A DNA stretch of 64,000 nucleotides from assembly GCA_003255065.1 (NCBI GenBank), contig QAOA01003028.1:822351-886350 (forward strand), in the 5' to 3' direction. The translations under genes and the position numbers were made by a program. The stretch comes from Cercis canadensis (taxonomy: Eukaryota > Streptophyta > Magnoliopsida > Fabales > Fabaceae). Below the pieces are notes generated by a model. That model ran no database searches and had not been told where the DNA came from. It saw nothing but the letters and a program-made list of their open reading frames with translations. This document shows positions 1-13,191 of the stretch, piece after piece (position 1 is the stretch's first letter; each line of letters opens with the position of its first letter).

Positions 1-1677
1 ACTGACAATTCTGCTGTTAGTCATTTCTTTTCGCAGCCCAAACTAAGCGCCAAGCAGGGCCGTTGGCAGGAGTTCTTAGCAGAGTTTAATTTTGAATTTG
101 AGCACAAGGCCAGCCGGATGAACCAAGTTGCAGATGGCCTTAGTCGCAAGGCTGAGCTTGCGGCCATGACCTTACTATCACACACGGCAGTGAGTCGTGT
201 TGCTACTTCGATGCGGGAGCGCATTCGAGAAAACTTGGAGAAAGACCCAGTGGCCCAAACCATCATGCAGCTAGCTAAAGAAGGGAAGACTCGCCAATTC
301 TGGATCGAGGGTGAGGTGTTGTATGCCAAGGGGCGTAGACTCTTTGTCCCCAAGGCCGGAGACTTGCGGAGGATCCTTTTGAAGGAATGTCATGATACAT
401 TGTGGGAGGGCCACCCGGGTTGGCAACGAACCTATGCTTTATTGAAGCAGGGATACTACTGGCCGCAGATGAAAGAAGATGTGGTCAACTACACTCGAAC
501 TTGTCTCATTTGTCAGCAGGATAAGGTGGAAAGAGCAAAGATTGCAGGGTTATTGGAGCCGCTTCAGGTGCCGTGTAGGCCGTGGGAGAGCGTGTCGCTA
601 GATTTCATTTCTAGCCTCCCAAAGGTGGGGGACTTATCCACAATCCTAGTGGTGGTGGACCGCTTTTCGAAGTACGGAACTTTTATTCCAGCGTCAAAGT
701 ATTGCTCGGCAAAAGAGACAGCTCGACTTTTTTTCAAATATGTTGTAAAGTACTAGGGTGTACCCCAGAACATAGTCAGTGATCGAGATAGCAGGTTTAC
801 GGGGACCTTTTGGTCTGAACTCTTTAAGCTTCTTGGTTCTGAACTTAATTTCTCCTCTAGCTTTCATCCTCAAACGGATGGCCAGACAGAGCGCTTTAAC
901 GGACTCTTGGAGGAATATTTGAGACACTTTTCCAGTGCCAATCAAAAGAATTGGCCCCAATTGCTTGATGTTGCGCAGTTTTGTTTCAATGCCCAGAAGT
1001 GCAGTGCCACTAACCAGAGTCCTTTTGAGAATTTTACAGGGCAGCAGCCGTTTCTACCCCATACTATTTCAGAACCTTACAGGGGAGTCAGCCCCAAAGC
1101 TCATCACTTCACCAAAGAATGGAAGCAGAATGTTGAAGTGGCTCGCGCGTACCTTGAAAAAGCCTCGAGGAGGATGAAGAAATGGGCCGATAAAGGACGC
1201 AGACCGTTGGATTTCAAGGTGGGAGACCTCGTGCTCATAAAGTTGAATCCAGAACAGCTTAGAGCCCTGAGGAAACAAGACAAGAGATTAATTCGAAGAT
1301 ATGAAAGCCCCGTTCCCATAATTTCTAAGGTTGGGAAGGTGGCGTACAAGATAGATCCACCAGCAGGGATGAGAGTGCACCCGGTCGTTCACGTCAGCAA
1401 CTTGAAGCCATACCATCCAGATGCAGAAGATCCAGCGCGCAACCAGCCCACACGTCCAGGAGTCAACCTCAACAAGCCGAAGCAGAAGATCGTGGAGGAG
1501 ATCCTTGCAGATAGAGTGGTTCGAGTCAAGAGACGTCTAAGGAGAGAATACTTAGTGAAGTGGAAGGGACTTGGAGATGAAGAAATCAGCTGGGAGAAAG
1601 TAGAAGACTTAGCCGACTTCAAGCAGCAGATTGAAGCTTTCCAAGCAGCACAGTCGACGAGGACGCTGACCGATTAA
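1..1677 (+). mobile_element. Ty3/gypsy chromovirus, 3' part of pol (fossil)
   Basis: The translated sequence shows, in order, the tail of an RNase H domain (about 1-180), an integrase zinc-binding region (about 370-520), the integrase core (about 570-1000) and a C-terminal chromodomain (about 1490-1640) with the typical aromatic and WKG core. A chromodomain after integrase defines the chromovirus lineage of Ty3/gypsy elements. The window starts inside the element, so gag, protease, reverse transcriptase and the 5' LTR are not seen. The visible part is broken, with about one break. Age cannot be estimated because only one LTR is present. Confidence 0.93.
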
Positions 1678-1688
1678 GTGGGGGAGAA

Positions 1689-2180
1689 TGTCACAATCTC
1701 ACTCATGACCGACATATTGACCTCTAGACATCTCCGTTTCCTTCGATACTTGGCGAGGAGGTAGAGAATAGTCTAGAGAAGGTCCACACCAAATTTGGGA
1801 CTTTGCGCATCACCGGATATTTTTTGCCATTTTCTATAAGATTGGGGTTATTTTTGTAATTTCCCAAGGATCCGCTTGTCCAGTGCCGACGAAAAGCACA
1901 TGGCCGCGTTCCTTGGAATTTTATCTAAATTTACATGTATCTTTTGTTTAATTTGGACATTCGGTTCTCCAAAAAGAGACCTTATGTTGGCTGGGAAAAA
2001 TGATGTATGGTCCTGCCAGGAGGAAATCCGCTAAATAAGCTCTTTAGGGGGGGGGTGCCAGGTGACCCGGGATGAGACTTGGCACTAGCATAGGGGTGGG
2101 CTTTGTGTTGCTTTCTACTCCCCTTACACAAAGCCATGTACTAGCATATTGTTCATGAAAGGGACAGCTCCCTCAAAAAT
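1689..2180 (+). mobile_element. 3' LTR of the chromovirus (right end approximate)
   Basis: A purine-rich run (about 1676-1688) follows the end of pol and acts as a polypurine tract. The LTR then opens with TGTCACAATCTC at 1689. The right end is not fixed: the hairpin satellite begins at about 2180, and without the 5' LTR or the left target duplication the boundary is a guess. The element may have inserted into the edge of the satellite. Confidence 0.65.
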
Positions 2181-5100
2181 TAAATTGGCATCATTGTACC
2201 ATTTTTGTACAATAGGAATGCCAATTAATTGTCAAAATATTCCAAATCCCCCAACGTATATAAATAGCCACTAAAATACAGACAATCTTGAAGGAGACTT
2301 TTGTAAATTTACACATGTAATTCAATATTCAATTGGCATTATTATATCATTTTTGTGTAATAGGAATGCTAATTAATTGTCAAAATATTCCAAATCCCCC
2401 AATGTATATAAATAACCACTAAAATACAGACATTCTCGAAGGAGATTGTTGTAAATTTACACATGTAATTCAATATTCAATTGGCATCATTGCACCTCTC
2501 TTATACAATAGAAGTACTAATCAATTATCGACATGTAGCAACTAGTGGTAACCAATGAATTTTTAACCCACCTTCACTTGAAACATCCAATGCAAGCAGC
2601 ACACATTTTTTATTAAAGGACTTTGTATATTGAACATTCCTTGTACAATAGGAATGCCGAACAATTATACATACATGGCCACCTAGTGCAAATAAAAGTA
2701 TTCCAAACCTGCCTTAAAAAAAAAAAAAGCAAGAAAATGCAAAAACTTCATGAACGGACATTTTATTAAGAAATGCAAACAGATTGGCATGGCATCATTG
2801 TACCTCCCTTGTACAATAGGAATTCTTACACATTATCCACACTATCGCATCTAGTGCCAACAAAAATATTTCATGTATGCCTTCAAAAAATGAACCAAGA
2901 AAATGTCATTATCATGGATGGATATTTTATACATTTAGGAATGTGAACCAAAAATTACCACGACATTATTGTACCTTACTTGTACAATAGGAATGCCCAC
3001 ACATTATTCACCCTCAGGCATCTAGTCTCAACAGAAAAACATTCCATGTCTGCCTTCAAAAAAATTACCAAGTAAATGTCCACATTATCCTTAATGATTT
3101 ATTGTACCTCTCTTTTACAAGAGGAATGCCAACAAATCATTCACGCTCAAGCACCCTAGATTCAAGGTAAATATTTCGAATCGGCCTCTACAAAAAAAAA
3201 TAACCAAAGGAATGCACAAATTTTCTTCAAGGCACTTCCTCAAGATCTCACACTTCACCAAAAAACTCACTTGGCATCATTGTAGCTAATTTGTACAATA
3301 GGAATACCTAGTAATTCTCCACAATTAGCACCTAGTGCAAAATAAGATGTTTCAACTCCATCTCAAAATCAAAATAGCAATTGTTATTTGCACAAAATTT
3401 CATTCACAAGACATTTTCTAAATTTAGACAGCTGGCCCGAGTATCCAAGTGGCATCAATGCTACCTCTTTTGTAGATTGGGAATGCCAATTAATTATCCA
3501 CAGCTGGAACCTAGTGGCAACCAAAGAATCCCAAAGCCACCTTCACATAAACATAGACAATGAAGCATGCACATATTTACAATTAAACACTTTTTATACA
3601 TTTACACAGCAACATTGTACCTCATGTACAATAGGAATGCCTACAAATTATCCACAGAAAGGTACCTAGAGTCAACGAAAATATTCCAAATCTGCCTGAA
3701 AAAAGAAATGCACCAATTTTCTTGAAGGCAGTTTTTCTATATTTAACAATGCAACAAAAAAATTAATTGGCATTACTGTACCTAAATTGTACAATAAGAA
3801 TGCCTACCAATTCTCCACAGTTACCACCTAGTGCGAGCAAAAATATTTCAAGTTCATCTCAGCATAAAAATAGTCATTGATATTCATTTGGCATCATTGT
3901 AGCTCTCTTGTATAATAAGAGTGCCAACAAATTACCCTCAGGTAGTAACACAATTCCAAATCAACCTTCACATAAAAATAACCAATGAAAGATGCACGCA
4001 TTTTCAATTACAGGACTTCTTATACATTTACACATCACATGAAAATTCACATAGCATCATTGTACTTCCCTTGAACAATAGAAATACCTAACAATGATCC
4101 ACACTCGTGCACCTAGTACCAACAAATCTTGCTAATAAATAATATCGGAGGAAATCCACTCGTTAACTTAAAAGGATTTTTTATACATTTTGAAATGCAA
4201 ACAAAAACTTCACATGACATCATTCTACCTCTCTTGTACAATAGGAATGTCATCCAAAAATTCACATTCAAGCACGTAGTGCCAACCAAAATATTCCAAA
4301 TATGCCTTTACATAAAAATAACCAGTGAAATGCACACATTTTCTTGAAAGAACCATTTTGCACCATTATAACTAATTTGTACAATATGTATGCCTGGTAA
4401 TACTCCACACTCAACACTAAGTACCACAAAAAAAAAATTCCAAATCCAACTCAGTATAAAAATAGCCAATGGAATCTGCACAAAATTTCATGGAAGCCAC
4501 ATTTTATAAGCTTGTACAGATACCCCCGATATCCAATTGACATCATTATTCTGAAAGAATTTTTATACATTTAGAAAAGCAAATAAAAAATCACGCAGTA
4601 TCATTGTACCACCCTTGTACAATAGGAATGCTCACACCCGATACCTAAGGAAAACAAAAATATTTCAAATCTACCTTCAAAAAAATAACCATGGAAATGC
4701 AGACATTCTCTTGAATGGACTTTTCATTCATTTGGAAGAGCAAAAATAAAATTCACATGACATCATTGTACCACTCTTATATAATAGGAATGTGTATTTA
4801 ATCATCTTGTGGCAACCAAATCATTCTAAATTCACCTTTACACAGCTGTCCCAATTATACAATTGGCATCATTGTACCACTATTGTACACTAGGAATATC
4901 TATTAATTTATCACACATGGTACATAGAGCTGACTAAAATATTCTAAATCAACCTTCATACAGAAATGACTAATAAGATAAACTCATTCTTGAAGGGTTT
5001 TTCTGCACATTTACATATGATTAAAATATTCAGTTGACATCATTGTACCTCTCATGTACAAAAGGAACGTCAACAAATTATCTCCAAGCAGTAACTTATG

Positions 5101-8100
5101 GCAACCAGAACATTCCATATTCACCTTTGCACAGCTGTCCCAATTATTCAATTGACATTATTGCAACATTCAATTGTACCTCACATGTACACTAAAATAC
5201 TCACAATCTAAACAGAACTTTCTGTACATTTATAGGTGCAATTTAAATATTAATTTGGTATCATGACACCTCTCTTGTACAATAGGAATGTCAACCAATT
5301 ATCCATAAGTACAAACAAGGGGCAACCAAAGAATCCCAAACCCATAGAAAAAGAAATATGCACACATTTTTTTTATTAAAGACAGCTTAAACATTTACAC
5401 ATGAACAACAACAACTTGTGACAACCAGAACATTGCAAATTCACCTTTGCACAGTTACCGCAATTAATCGATTGGCATCATTGTACTACTATTGTACAAT
5501 ATAAATGTCTACAAATTATCCACACTAGGTACCTAGTGCTAACTACTATTCCATATTTTGTTTTAAAAATGCATACTAAAATACTCAATTGGCATCATTG
5601 TACCTTATTTGTACAATAGGAATGCCTATTAATTTATCACACTCAGTAACTAGTGTCAACCAAAATATTCCAAATCAACCTTCATTCAAAAATAGCTACT
5701 AAGATACACACATTCTTGAAAGCATTTTTTGCACATTTATATGTTATTAAAATATTTACTTGATATCATTGTACCTCAACATGTACAATAGGAATGCCAA
5801 TAAATTATCCCCAAGCAGCAACTTGTGACAACTGTCTCAATTATTCAATTGGCATCATTGTACCACTATTGTACAATAGGAATGCCTACAAATTGTCCAC
5901 ACATGGTACCTAGTAACAATTAAAATATCCTACATCCATCTTCATTTAAAAATGCACACTAAAATACTTACATTCTAAACAGAACTTTCTGTACATTTAC
6001 ACGTGCAATTTAAATATTAATTTGGTATCATTGCACCTCTCTTGTACAATAAGAATGCCAACCAATTATCCATAGGTAGAAAAAATGGGCAACCAAAGAA
6101 TCCAAAACCCGCAGAAAAAGAAAGATGCACATATTTTTTATTAAAGACATCTTAAACATTTACACAAGATCGGGCAGCAACTTGAGGCAATCAGAATATT
6201 TCAAATTCACCTTTGCACAACTGTCCCAATTAATCAATTGAAATCATTGTACCACTATTGTACAATAAGAATGCATACTAATTGTCCACACTAGATACCT
6301 AGTGCAAACTAAAATGTTCCATATTTCGTTTTAAAAATACATACTAAAATACTCAATTGACATCATTATACCTTATTTGTACGATAGGAATGCCTATTAA
6401 TTTATCACACTCGGTAACTAGTGCTGACCAAAATATTTCAAATCAACCTTCATAAAAAAAAATGGCTGCTAAAATACATTCATTCTTGAAGGGTTTTTCT
6501 GCACCTTTATACGTGATTAAAATATTTACTTGGCATCATTGTACCACACATGTAAAATAGGAACATCAACAAATTATCTCCAGGCAGCAACTTGTGACAA
6601 CCAGAACATTCCAAAATCACTTTTGCACAGTTGTCTCAATTATTCAATTGGCATCATTGTACCACTATTGTACAATAAGAATGCATACTAATTGTCTACA
6701 CCAGGTACCTAGTGCCAACTAAATTATTCCATATCCACATTCGTTTTAATAATGCACACTCAAATACTTAATTGACATCATTGTACCTTATTTGTACAAT
6801 AGGAATGCCTATTAATTTATCACACTCAGTAATTAGTGTCGACCAAAATATTCTAAATCAACCTTTATTCAAAAATATCTACTAAGATACACACATTCTT
6901 GAAGGGTTTTTTTTGCACATTTACACGTGATTAAAATATTTACTTGACATTATTGTACCTCACATGTACAATAGGAATGCCAACAAATTATCTCCAGGCA
7001 GCAATTTGTGGCAACCAGAACATTCCAAATTCACCTTTGCACAGTTGTCTCAATGATTCAATTGGCATCATTGTACCAGTATTGTACAATAGGAATACTT
7101 ACTAATTGTCCACACTAGGTATTTAGTGCCAACTAAAATATTCCATATCCACATTCGTTAAAATGCACACTCAAATACTCAATTGGCATCATTGTACTTT
7201 ATTTTCACAATAGGAATGCCTATTAATTTATCACTCAGTAACTAGTGCTGACCAAAATATTTCAAATCAACCTTCATTCAAAAATAGCTACTAAGATACA
7301 CACATTTTTAAAGGCATTTTTTACACATTTACATGTTATTAAAATGTTTACTTGGCATCATTGTACCTCACATGTACAATAGGAATGCCAATAAGCAGCA
7401 ACTTGTGGCAACCAGAATATTCCAAATTCACCTTTACACAGCTGTCCCAATTATTCAATTGGCATCACTGTACCACTATTGTACAATAGAAATGCCTACT
7501 AAATGTCCACACCAAGTACCCAGTACCAACTAAAATATTACATATTTTGTTTTAAAAATACGTACTAAAATATTCAATTGGCATCATTGTACTTTATTTG
7601 TACAATAGGAGAATGCCTATTAATTTATCACACTCAGTAACTAGTGCTGACCAAAATATTTCAAATCAACTTTCATAAAAAAATGGCTACTATAAAATAC
7701 ATACATTCTTGAAGGAATTTTCTGCACATTTATACGTGATTAAAATATTTACTTGGCATCATTGTACCTCACATGTACAATAGGAACGCCAACAAATTAT
7801 CCCCAGGCAGCAAGTTGTGGCAACCAAAATATTACAAATTCACCTTTACACAGTTGTTCCAATTATTCAATTGGCATCATTGTACCACTATTGTACAATA
7901 GGAATGCCTACTAATTGTTCACACTAGGTACCTAGTGCCAATTAAAATATTTCACATCCACCTTCATTTAAAAATACACACTAAAATACTCACATTCTAA
8001 ACAGAATTTTATGTACATTTACACATGATATTTAAAAATTAATTTGGCATCATTGCACCTCACTTGTACAATAAGAATGTCAACCAATTATCCACAGGTA

Positions 8101-8445
8101 GCAACAAGGAGCAACCAAAGAATCCTAAACCCACCTTCACAACAAAACAAAAAAAGAAAGATGCACACATTTTTTATTAAAGACATTTTAAACATTCATA
8201 CATGAGCAGGCAGTAACTTGTTGCAACCAAAACATTCCAAATCCACATTCACATAAAAATAGCAAATGAAAAATGTACACTTTTTCAATTAAAGGACTTT
8301 TTATAAATTCAAACATACCAATTATCCACACTCAGGCACCTAGTGCCAAAAAAAAAATTTTAAATCGGCTTTCAAAAAAATAACCAAAGAAATACACACA
8401 TCATCTTGAGAGGACATTTTATACCTTTAGAAATATAAACAAAAA
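2180..8445. repeat. Hairpin-bearing tandem satellite, about 40 degenerate monomers
   Basis: The array is made of monomers about 105-175 bp long. Each has a core resembling GGCATCATTGTACC, a 4-6 base variable spacer, then TTGTACAATAGGAATGCC. The two halves are imperfect inverted repeats (GGCAT with ATGCC, ATTGTAC with GTACAAT), so every monomer could fold into a stem of about 12 bp. Between cores lie a shared stretch like CACCTAGTGCCAACCAAAATATTCCAAATC, broken here and there, and a tail like ACATTTACACATG. Spacers fall into recurrent classes (CTCTCTT, ACTATTG, TTATTTG, CACATG). No long reading frame persists, so I treat the short ORFs inside as chance. I do not recognise the family. Confidence 0.9.
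5030..8080. repeat. Higher-order repeat of three hairpin monomers within the satellite
   Basis: Here the monomers occur in a fixed order by spacer class: A (CACATG-type), B (ACTATTG) and C (TTATTTG). Class A cores begin near 5036, 5762, 6532, 6946, 7354 and 7755. The last four are 414, 408 and 401 bp apart. The two earlier intervals (726 and 770 bp) contain an extra class D monomer with a CTCTCTT spacer and a further B monomer. Copies within one class are more alike than neighbouring monomers, as expected when whole multimers are amplified. Confidence 0.8.
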
Positions 8446-11159
8446 ATTTTTGACATCTCCTTTCTTATTTTAGACTTATATCCGGAGGTATCTCTTTAAA
8501 AGGCAAATAAGGCCCTATAACATTGTAAAAAAGAAATGAGACAATTATTTTTCAAGAAAAGATTCACTACATAATCATATAAAGTAACAACAAATAACCA
8601 ATAGATACATGTATCAATAGAGATCAAACCCTCTTAAATGAGTGGTAAGACATAACCAATAGATGAAGCGAGCACTTAAGGATTGGAGAAAGAGTGAAAA
8701 ATTAAGTGTAAAGGTCTGAACAAGATAATCACCCACATCTTTCAGAACCTATATCAAACATGTTTGTGTGTGTGAGAGAGAGACAGAGAGAGAACATTTT
8801 GTTTCAATGGCAAAATCAGCATATTGCAACCTAACATATCATGCATATAACCAAGTTGATCACCAGATTACTTAAAAATAGGTAACAAATATAGTTGAGA
8901 TTGCCAACATAACAACATATTACTAAAATCATTTATAGAGATGGAAACATGTTGTAGGAAGTTACACAAGTCAAGACAAACTTATCAAACTACTCATATA
9001 GAAACATGCTGCAATAAGTTACTTATAGAAGGAAATGAATAAGATTAAAGTGCAGCCAGCAGAAACAGCAATATGCAAGTTACACTCTTTCAAGCAATTT
9101 TAAATTCAAATTATTAAATACACCACTCTGACATTCACATTCCTATAAACCAGTATGGATATCACAAATATTTATTTAAATTTAAAATTCAAATTAAGAG
9201 AATACCAACATAATACTGTTGTAGGACTATTAGAAGTATGAGTGTTTTATGCTAATATTGCAAAGACAACAGGCAATTCATCAGGCTACCAAAGAAAATC
9301 GTTAACATCATGATATAGGAAGACATACATCAGCTGCATCATAACTCATCCACTCAATATTCAATTTTGTCTGAAGAAAGAGCATCCATATCATAAGAGC
9401 TTTACCAAAACCCAAATTTTCAAACAATAACTACAATACATCTAATGCAACCAATTATTCTCTATTGTCCATTAATGTTCGTTGGTCTACCATTCAACAA
9501 AATCAATACAAAAGTTACAGTGGCAGATATACTTGTATTTGGATTGAATGTGCTTGAAATGAAATCAGTATCAAAATCATGGAGTTGTAATACAACAGAC
9601 TTTTTTTTATAGGCATGAACTCAAGCCAGGCTTTCTCTACAATGAATCTCATACATGCTAAAGATCATATATCTTCAAAAAACTCACCATTCTTTAAAAT
9701 ATTAAGACCATAAGAGATACTAATAAATCAATTACATTTACCTTTTAGCTCGCCCATTTACATCAAGTTACTCTTCTTCTACTGTTCCATAACTCATTAA
9801 CCTTGCAACCTAATTATGATTAGGCAACTATGATTATAAAAATCGTACTTAAAATATGACTAAATCACATATGATCATCTCTGTTCATATTCAACATTAA
9901 TTGTTCACTCTCAAAGAAAATGTAAGAGTGCAGTAACCCCAAAAAAAAAAAATACCAGGTAGAACTCTTTCTAACGCACTAAACCATAAAGCAACTTTTG
10001 ATATGCAGCAATGTTAAGGAGTAATCTTCTAATCAATAACAAAAAGAAAAACAGTGATCCTATGAAAAGCAAACAGCACAAGGACATAGAAGCAAAAACA
10101 AACAGCATATATATCAACAGTGAAAATCCCTCCAAGAAAACAAAAAGATGCACAATTTAAATTNCAACTTTTGATATGCAGCAACGTTAAGGAGTAATCT
10201 TCTAATCAATAACAAAAAGAAAAACAGTGATCCTATGAAAAGCAAACAGCACAAGGACATAGAAGCAAAAACAAACAGCATATATATCAACAGTGAAAAT
10301 CCCTCCAAGAAAACAAAAAGATGCACAATTTAAATTGATATCCCCATTATTAAAAAGCATAATCCTTCAAGGAGGAAAAAAGCAAGAACCCTTCAGAGTA
10401 ATGCACAAGATTCACTCAAGGATCCATGTACAACAGCATGAAACAATTTTCTAATGGCTATATATATCATTTAACAAAGTTGTCCCACCAACGCCATAAC
10501 ACCCAAACTTTTCCTCAAATAGAGGAAATTGGGACCCAATAGTGAAACCAACGGGCAAGAATAAAATAAATGCTTCGCAAAAAAACAAAAAAAAAATTTG
10601 CCTTACTTAAGCATAGATTCATAAAGGAGACAGAGGATTACCTGGAGACAGCGGATTCCCGACACACTAAATTTGAAATTTCAATTCCTCTTTCTCGATT
10701 CCAAGATTCCAGGTCGATGACCTACATGCCCCGACCTGACGACAGAGCACCGCGGGCTGTCACCAACGCGATTGAAACCAAGCACAAAGAGGCATAGTAG
10801 CCCAAGCAACCATTCAAGAAATCAAGACAGAGACATAGATAGAGACCAACAAAGAGAGAAAGAGTATCTCACCAGTCACCACGATGCCGGACTTGCCAAC
10901 TGTTTAACTAGCACGGTTCTCATCTGCCAATGGTCATAACAACTATTGTAGATAATTACAATGCCAAAGAATTAACAAAAAGGTCAACAAAAAAAAAAGT
11001 CAATAGACATATATATAAAATTTTGCAGAAAAAATAAGAAGAATAGCTCATATTTAAACAAGAAAATTACAAAGCAATCTTATTTAGAAAATTATAAAGT
11101 AATTAAACTGAAAATCAGATAAACAATTAACAACTAGTCGGAGCTGCGATTTTAGGATT
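8446..11159. other. Gene-poor AT-rich stretch
   Basis: I see no supportable gene here. A (GA) run lies near 8773-8800. The stretch at 10640-10920 is richer in GC and its minus strand has two plausible splice donors, so it could hold non-coding 5' exons of an unidentified transcript, but I cannot recognise a product. Confidence 0.5.
9992..10336. repeat. Assembly duplication around a single N at 10164
   Basis: 9992-10163 and 10165-10336 are 172 bp direct copies, differing at about one base and separated by exactly one N. This is the expected look of two overlapping contig ends that were placed side by side and not merged. Confidence 0.9.
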
Positions 11160-11287
11160 GGGGCGAGAGCGAGCGAGGATGAATCGTGAGGGAGAGAGAG
11201 ATCGCAGCGGGAGAAAGAGAGTTATCGCAGAGGGAAAAAGAGAGAGTGATCGCAGACGAAGAGAGAGAGAGATTGCAGAGGGAGACT
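11160..11287 (+). repeat. Purine-rich imperfect GA tandem repeat, left part
   Basis: The tract has repeated GAGAGAGA runs with interspersed GATCGCAGAGGGA-like units. The same type of sequence continues after 12149, on the other side of the hAT element, so the two parts were probably one tract before insertion. Confidence 0.7.
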
Positions 11288-11741
11288 CAGGGATGGCAAT
11301 GGGGCGGGGATGGGGCGGGGCAAGCAGTCCCGTCCCCATCCCCGAAGGGCATGGGATGCCCCATCCCTATACCCATCCCGGCGGGAATTTTTCATCATCT
11401 CCATCCCGTCCTACTAAATCTTCATCTGTGCATGCCTCGCTCCATTTACCCATACAATTATACTTTTTTTAAATATACACAATTTACAAGTTTAATCTAT
11501 CAATCACAATTTCTAATTAAAATTCAAGTTTAATCGAATAAGATAATATAAATAATGCTCAAATAACATCATCAAGAATTTAAGATATCCTCAAGTAACA
11601 ACAATAACATAAATAACATTCAAACAAAATTATAAAAATTATTCTTAAACAATTATAAAAGTCAATAAGATATCATAATAAGTACAAAAGGCTCCAAGCA
11701 ATTAAAATAAGTATAATTTATGAAGTTCTAATGTTGNNNNN

Positions 11742-11782
<41 letters not shown>

Positions 11783-11926
11783 AAAAAAATTTAGGTTTGG
11801 GGAAAATAGAACTCAAGGTCGAGGGACTGAAGGAGGAAGGGTCAGGTCAGTGTGTTGGTGATTTAGTGTGGGAAAACCTTAGGCCATAATGACGCCGTTT
11901 TGTGAAGAAATTTTTTTAAAAAAATT

Positions 11927-11968
<42 letters not shown>

Positions 11969-12149
11969 TATATACAGTGCGGGGCGGGGCGGGGTGAGGC
12001 AGGGCTTCTCCATCCCCAGACCCGCCCCTATCAAATTACCCATAAAATTACCAATCCCCATCTCCATACCCATTTTTCTGCCCCATACCCATACCCGAAC
12101 AGGTAAAAAAACTGGGGCCTATTGGGTCTGGGGCAAATTGTCATCCCTA
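11288..12149. mobile_element. Non-autonomous hAT-like element, about 860 bp
   Basis: The left end reads CAGGGATGGCAATGGGG. The right end, reverse-complemented, reads TAGGGATGACAATTTGC, giving inverted ends of about 13 bp with two mismatches. Both subterminal zones are rich in GGGGCGGGG and CCCCATCCC motifs, typical of plant hAT elements of this kind. There is no transposase. The element holds a poly-A run with a 5-base N gap (11737-11741) and an (AT)n run (11934-11964). The target duplication is unclear because both flanks are purine microsatellite. Confidence 0.72.
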
Positions 12150-12240
12150 AGAAAGAGTGATCAAAAAGAGAGAATGAGAGAGTGAGAGAGAGCGATTGGA
12201 AAGGGAGAGTGAGAGAGAGCGATCGGAGGGGGAGAGAGGA
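12150..12240 (+). repeat. Purine-rich GA tract, right part
   Basis: The sequence has GAGAGAGAGCGATTGG-like units that match the tract on the left of the hAT element. It supports an insertion of that element into a pre-existing GA repeat. Confidence 0.65.
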
Positions 12241-13191
12241 ACTTGGAGTCTTGGATCGCAGAGTAAGACGAAGACTCTTTAGGTTTAGGGTTTTGATGGA
12301 AAATTAGAGAGAAAATTACGAAAGTGACACAACAGAAAAAAAAATTAAAAAAATTCTAATTTTAAGCTTTTCAAGTAAGTCGGCCGGTCATTTAAAACCG
12401 TTCTCTTTCTCTCTTCTCGGTTAATTGACCATTACTCTTTTTTTAAAAAGAATTTAGGTAAGTATTTTACTTTTAAAATTATTTATGTAAATATCATAAT
12501 TTTTAAAATATTTTAATATTTTTTAAAATAATTCTGAAATCACCTAAAAGTCGCCCAAATGTGTAAATAGATTGAGTATTGTCTTATTTTTGTATTTTCT
12601 TTGTAAAATAGTATTTTAACTGTCATTTTACCAAAAAAAAAATACTAGAAATGAAATATTACTTAGCAAGTGTGATGAAAATAATATGAAATTGTGATTA
12701 ATAATACTTTTTCTTAAATAATGAAATATTATTACGTTGATCATAATGAATTAGATATTAAATATAAAAAAAAATTACTCAAAACTTATAATTAATTTAG
12801 AGGTAATAATAAAATATTATGTTAAAAAACAACGCAATCCTTCTCAACCAAACCACGATACCATCCCAAACCGAATATAAATGATTTTATGGCATCAAAA
12901 GAAAAATCACTGAAGTTTTCATTTGACTGGTAGATAGAAATATAGTTGGTAATATTATTTGCAATAACTGTATAAAAACCTAATTATAAATTAAATTTCA
13001 CAAAATACAGTAATTTTGCCATGTGACTCAGAGCTGCGTTTCAAGAAATAATGATATATTGCATAGTATATCGATTAGCTCGTTATATTAGTAATGATAC
13101 AAAATTTAATATTAAATACATTTAAGAAATAAACAAAAATCTTCAAAATAGTGTATTGCGATGTGGCTAGAACGGTGCTTCACGCCACTGC
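12241..13191. other. AT-rich intergenic stretch
   Basis: A telo-box-like motif (TTTAGGTTTAGGG) occurs near 12279. The rest is AT-rich and shows no gene. It includes the 3' flank of the NOP2-type gene on the minus strand. Confidence 0.5.

Noticed and set aside
3381-7533. Short open frames of 60-93 codons inside the satellite
   Set aside because: They are not kept from monomer to monomer and have no domain. They are chance frames.
2180-8445. Regular short palindromes with variable spacers, like a CRISPR array
   Set aside because: The DNA is eukaryotic, spacings vary from about 105 to 175 bp, the parts between cores are themselves related, and no cas genes occur. It is a satellite.
10570-10921. 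Possible protein-coding exons in the GC-richer stretch, both strands
   Set aside because: Plausible splice donors exist on the minus strand, but joined frames hit stops and no family is recognised. At most these are untranslated exons.
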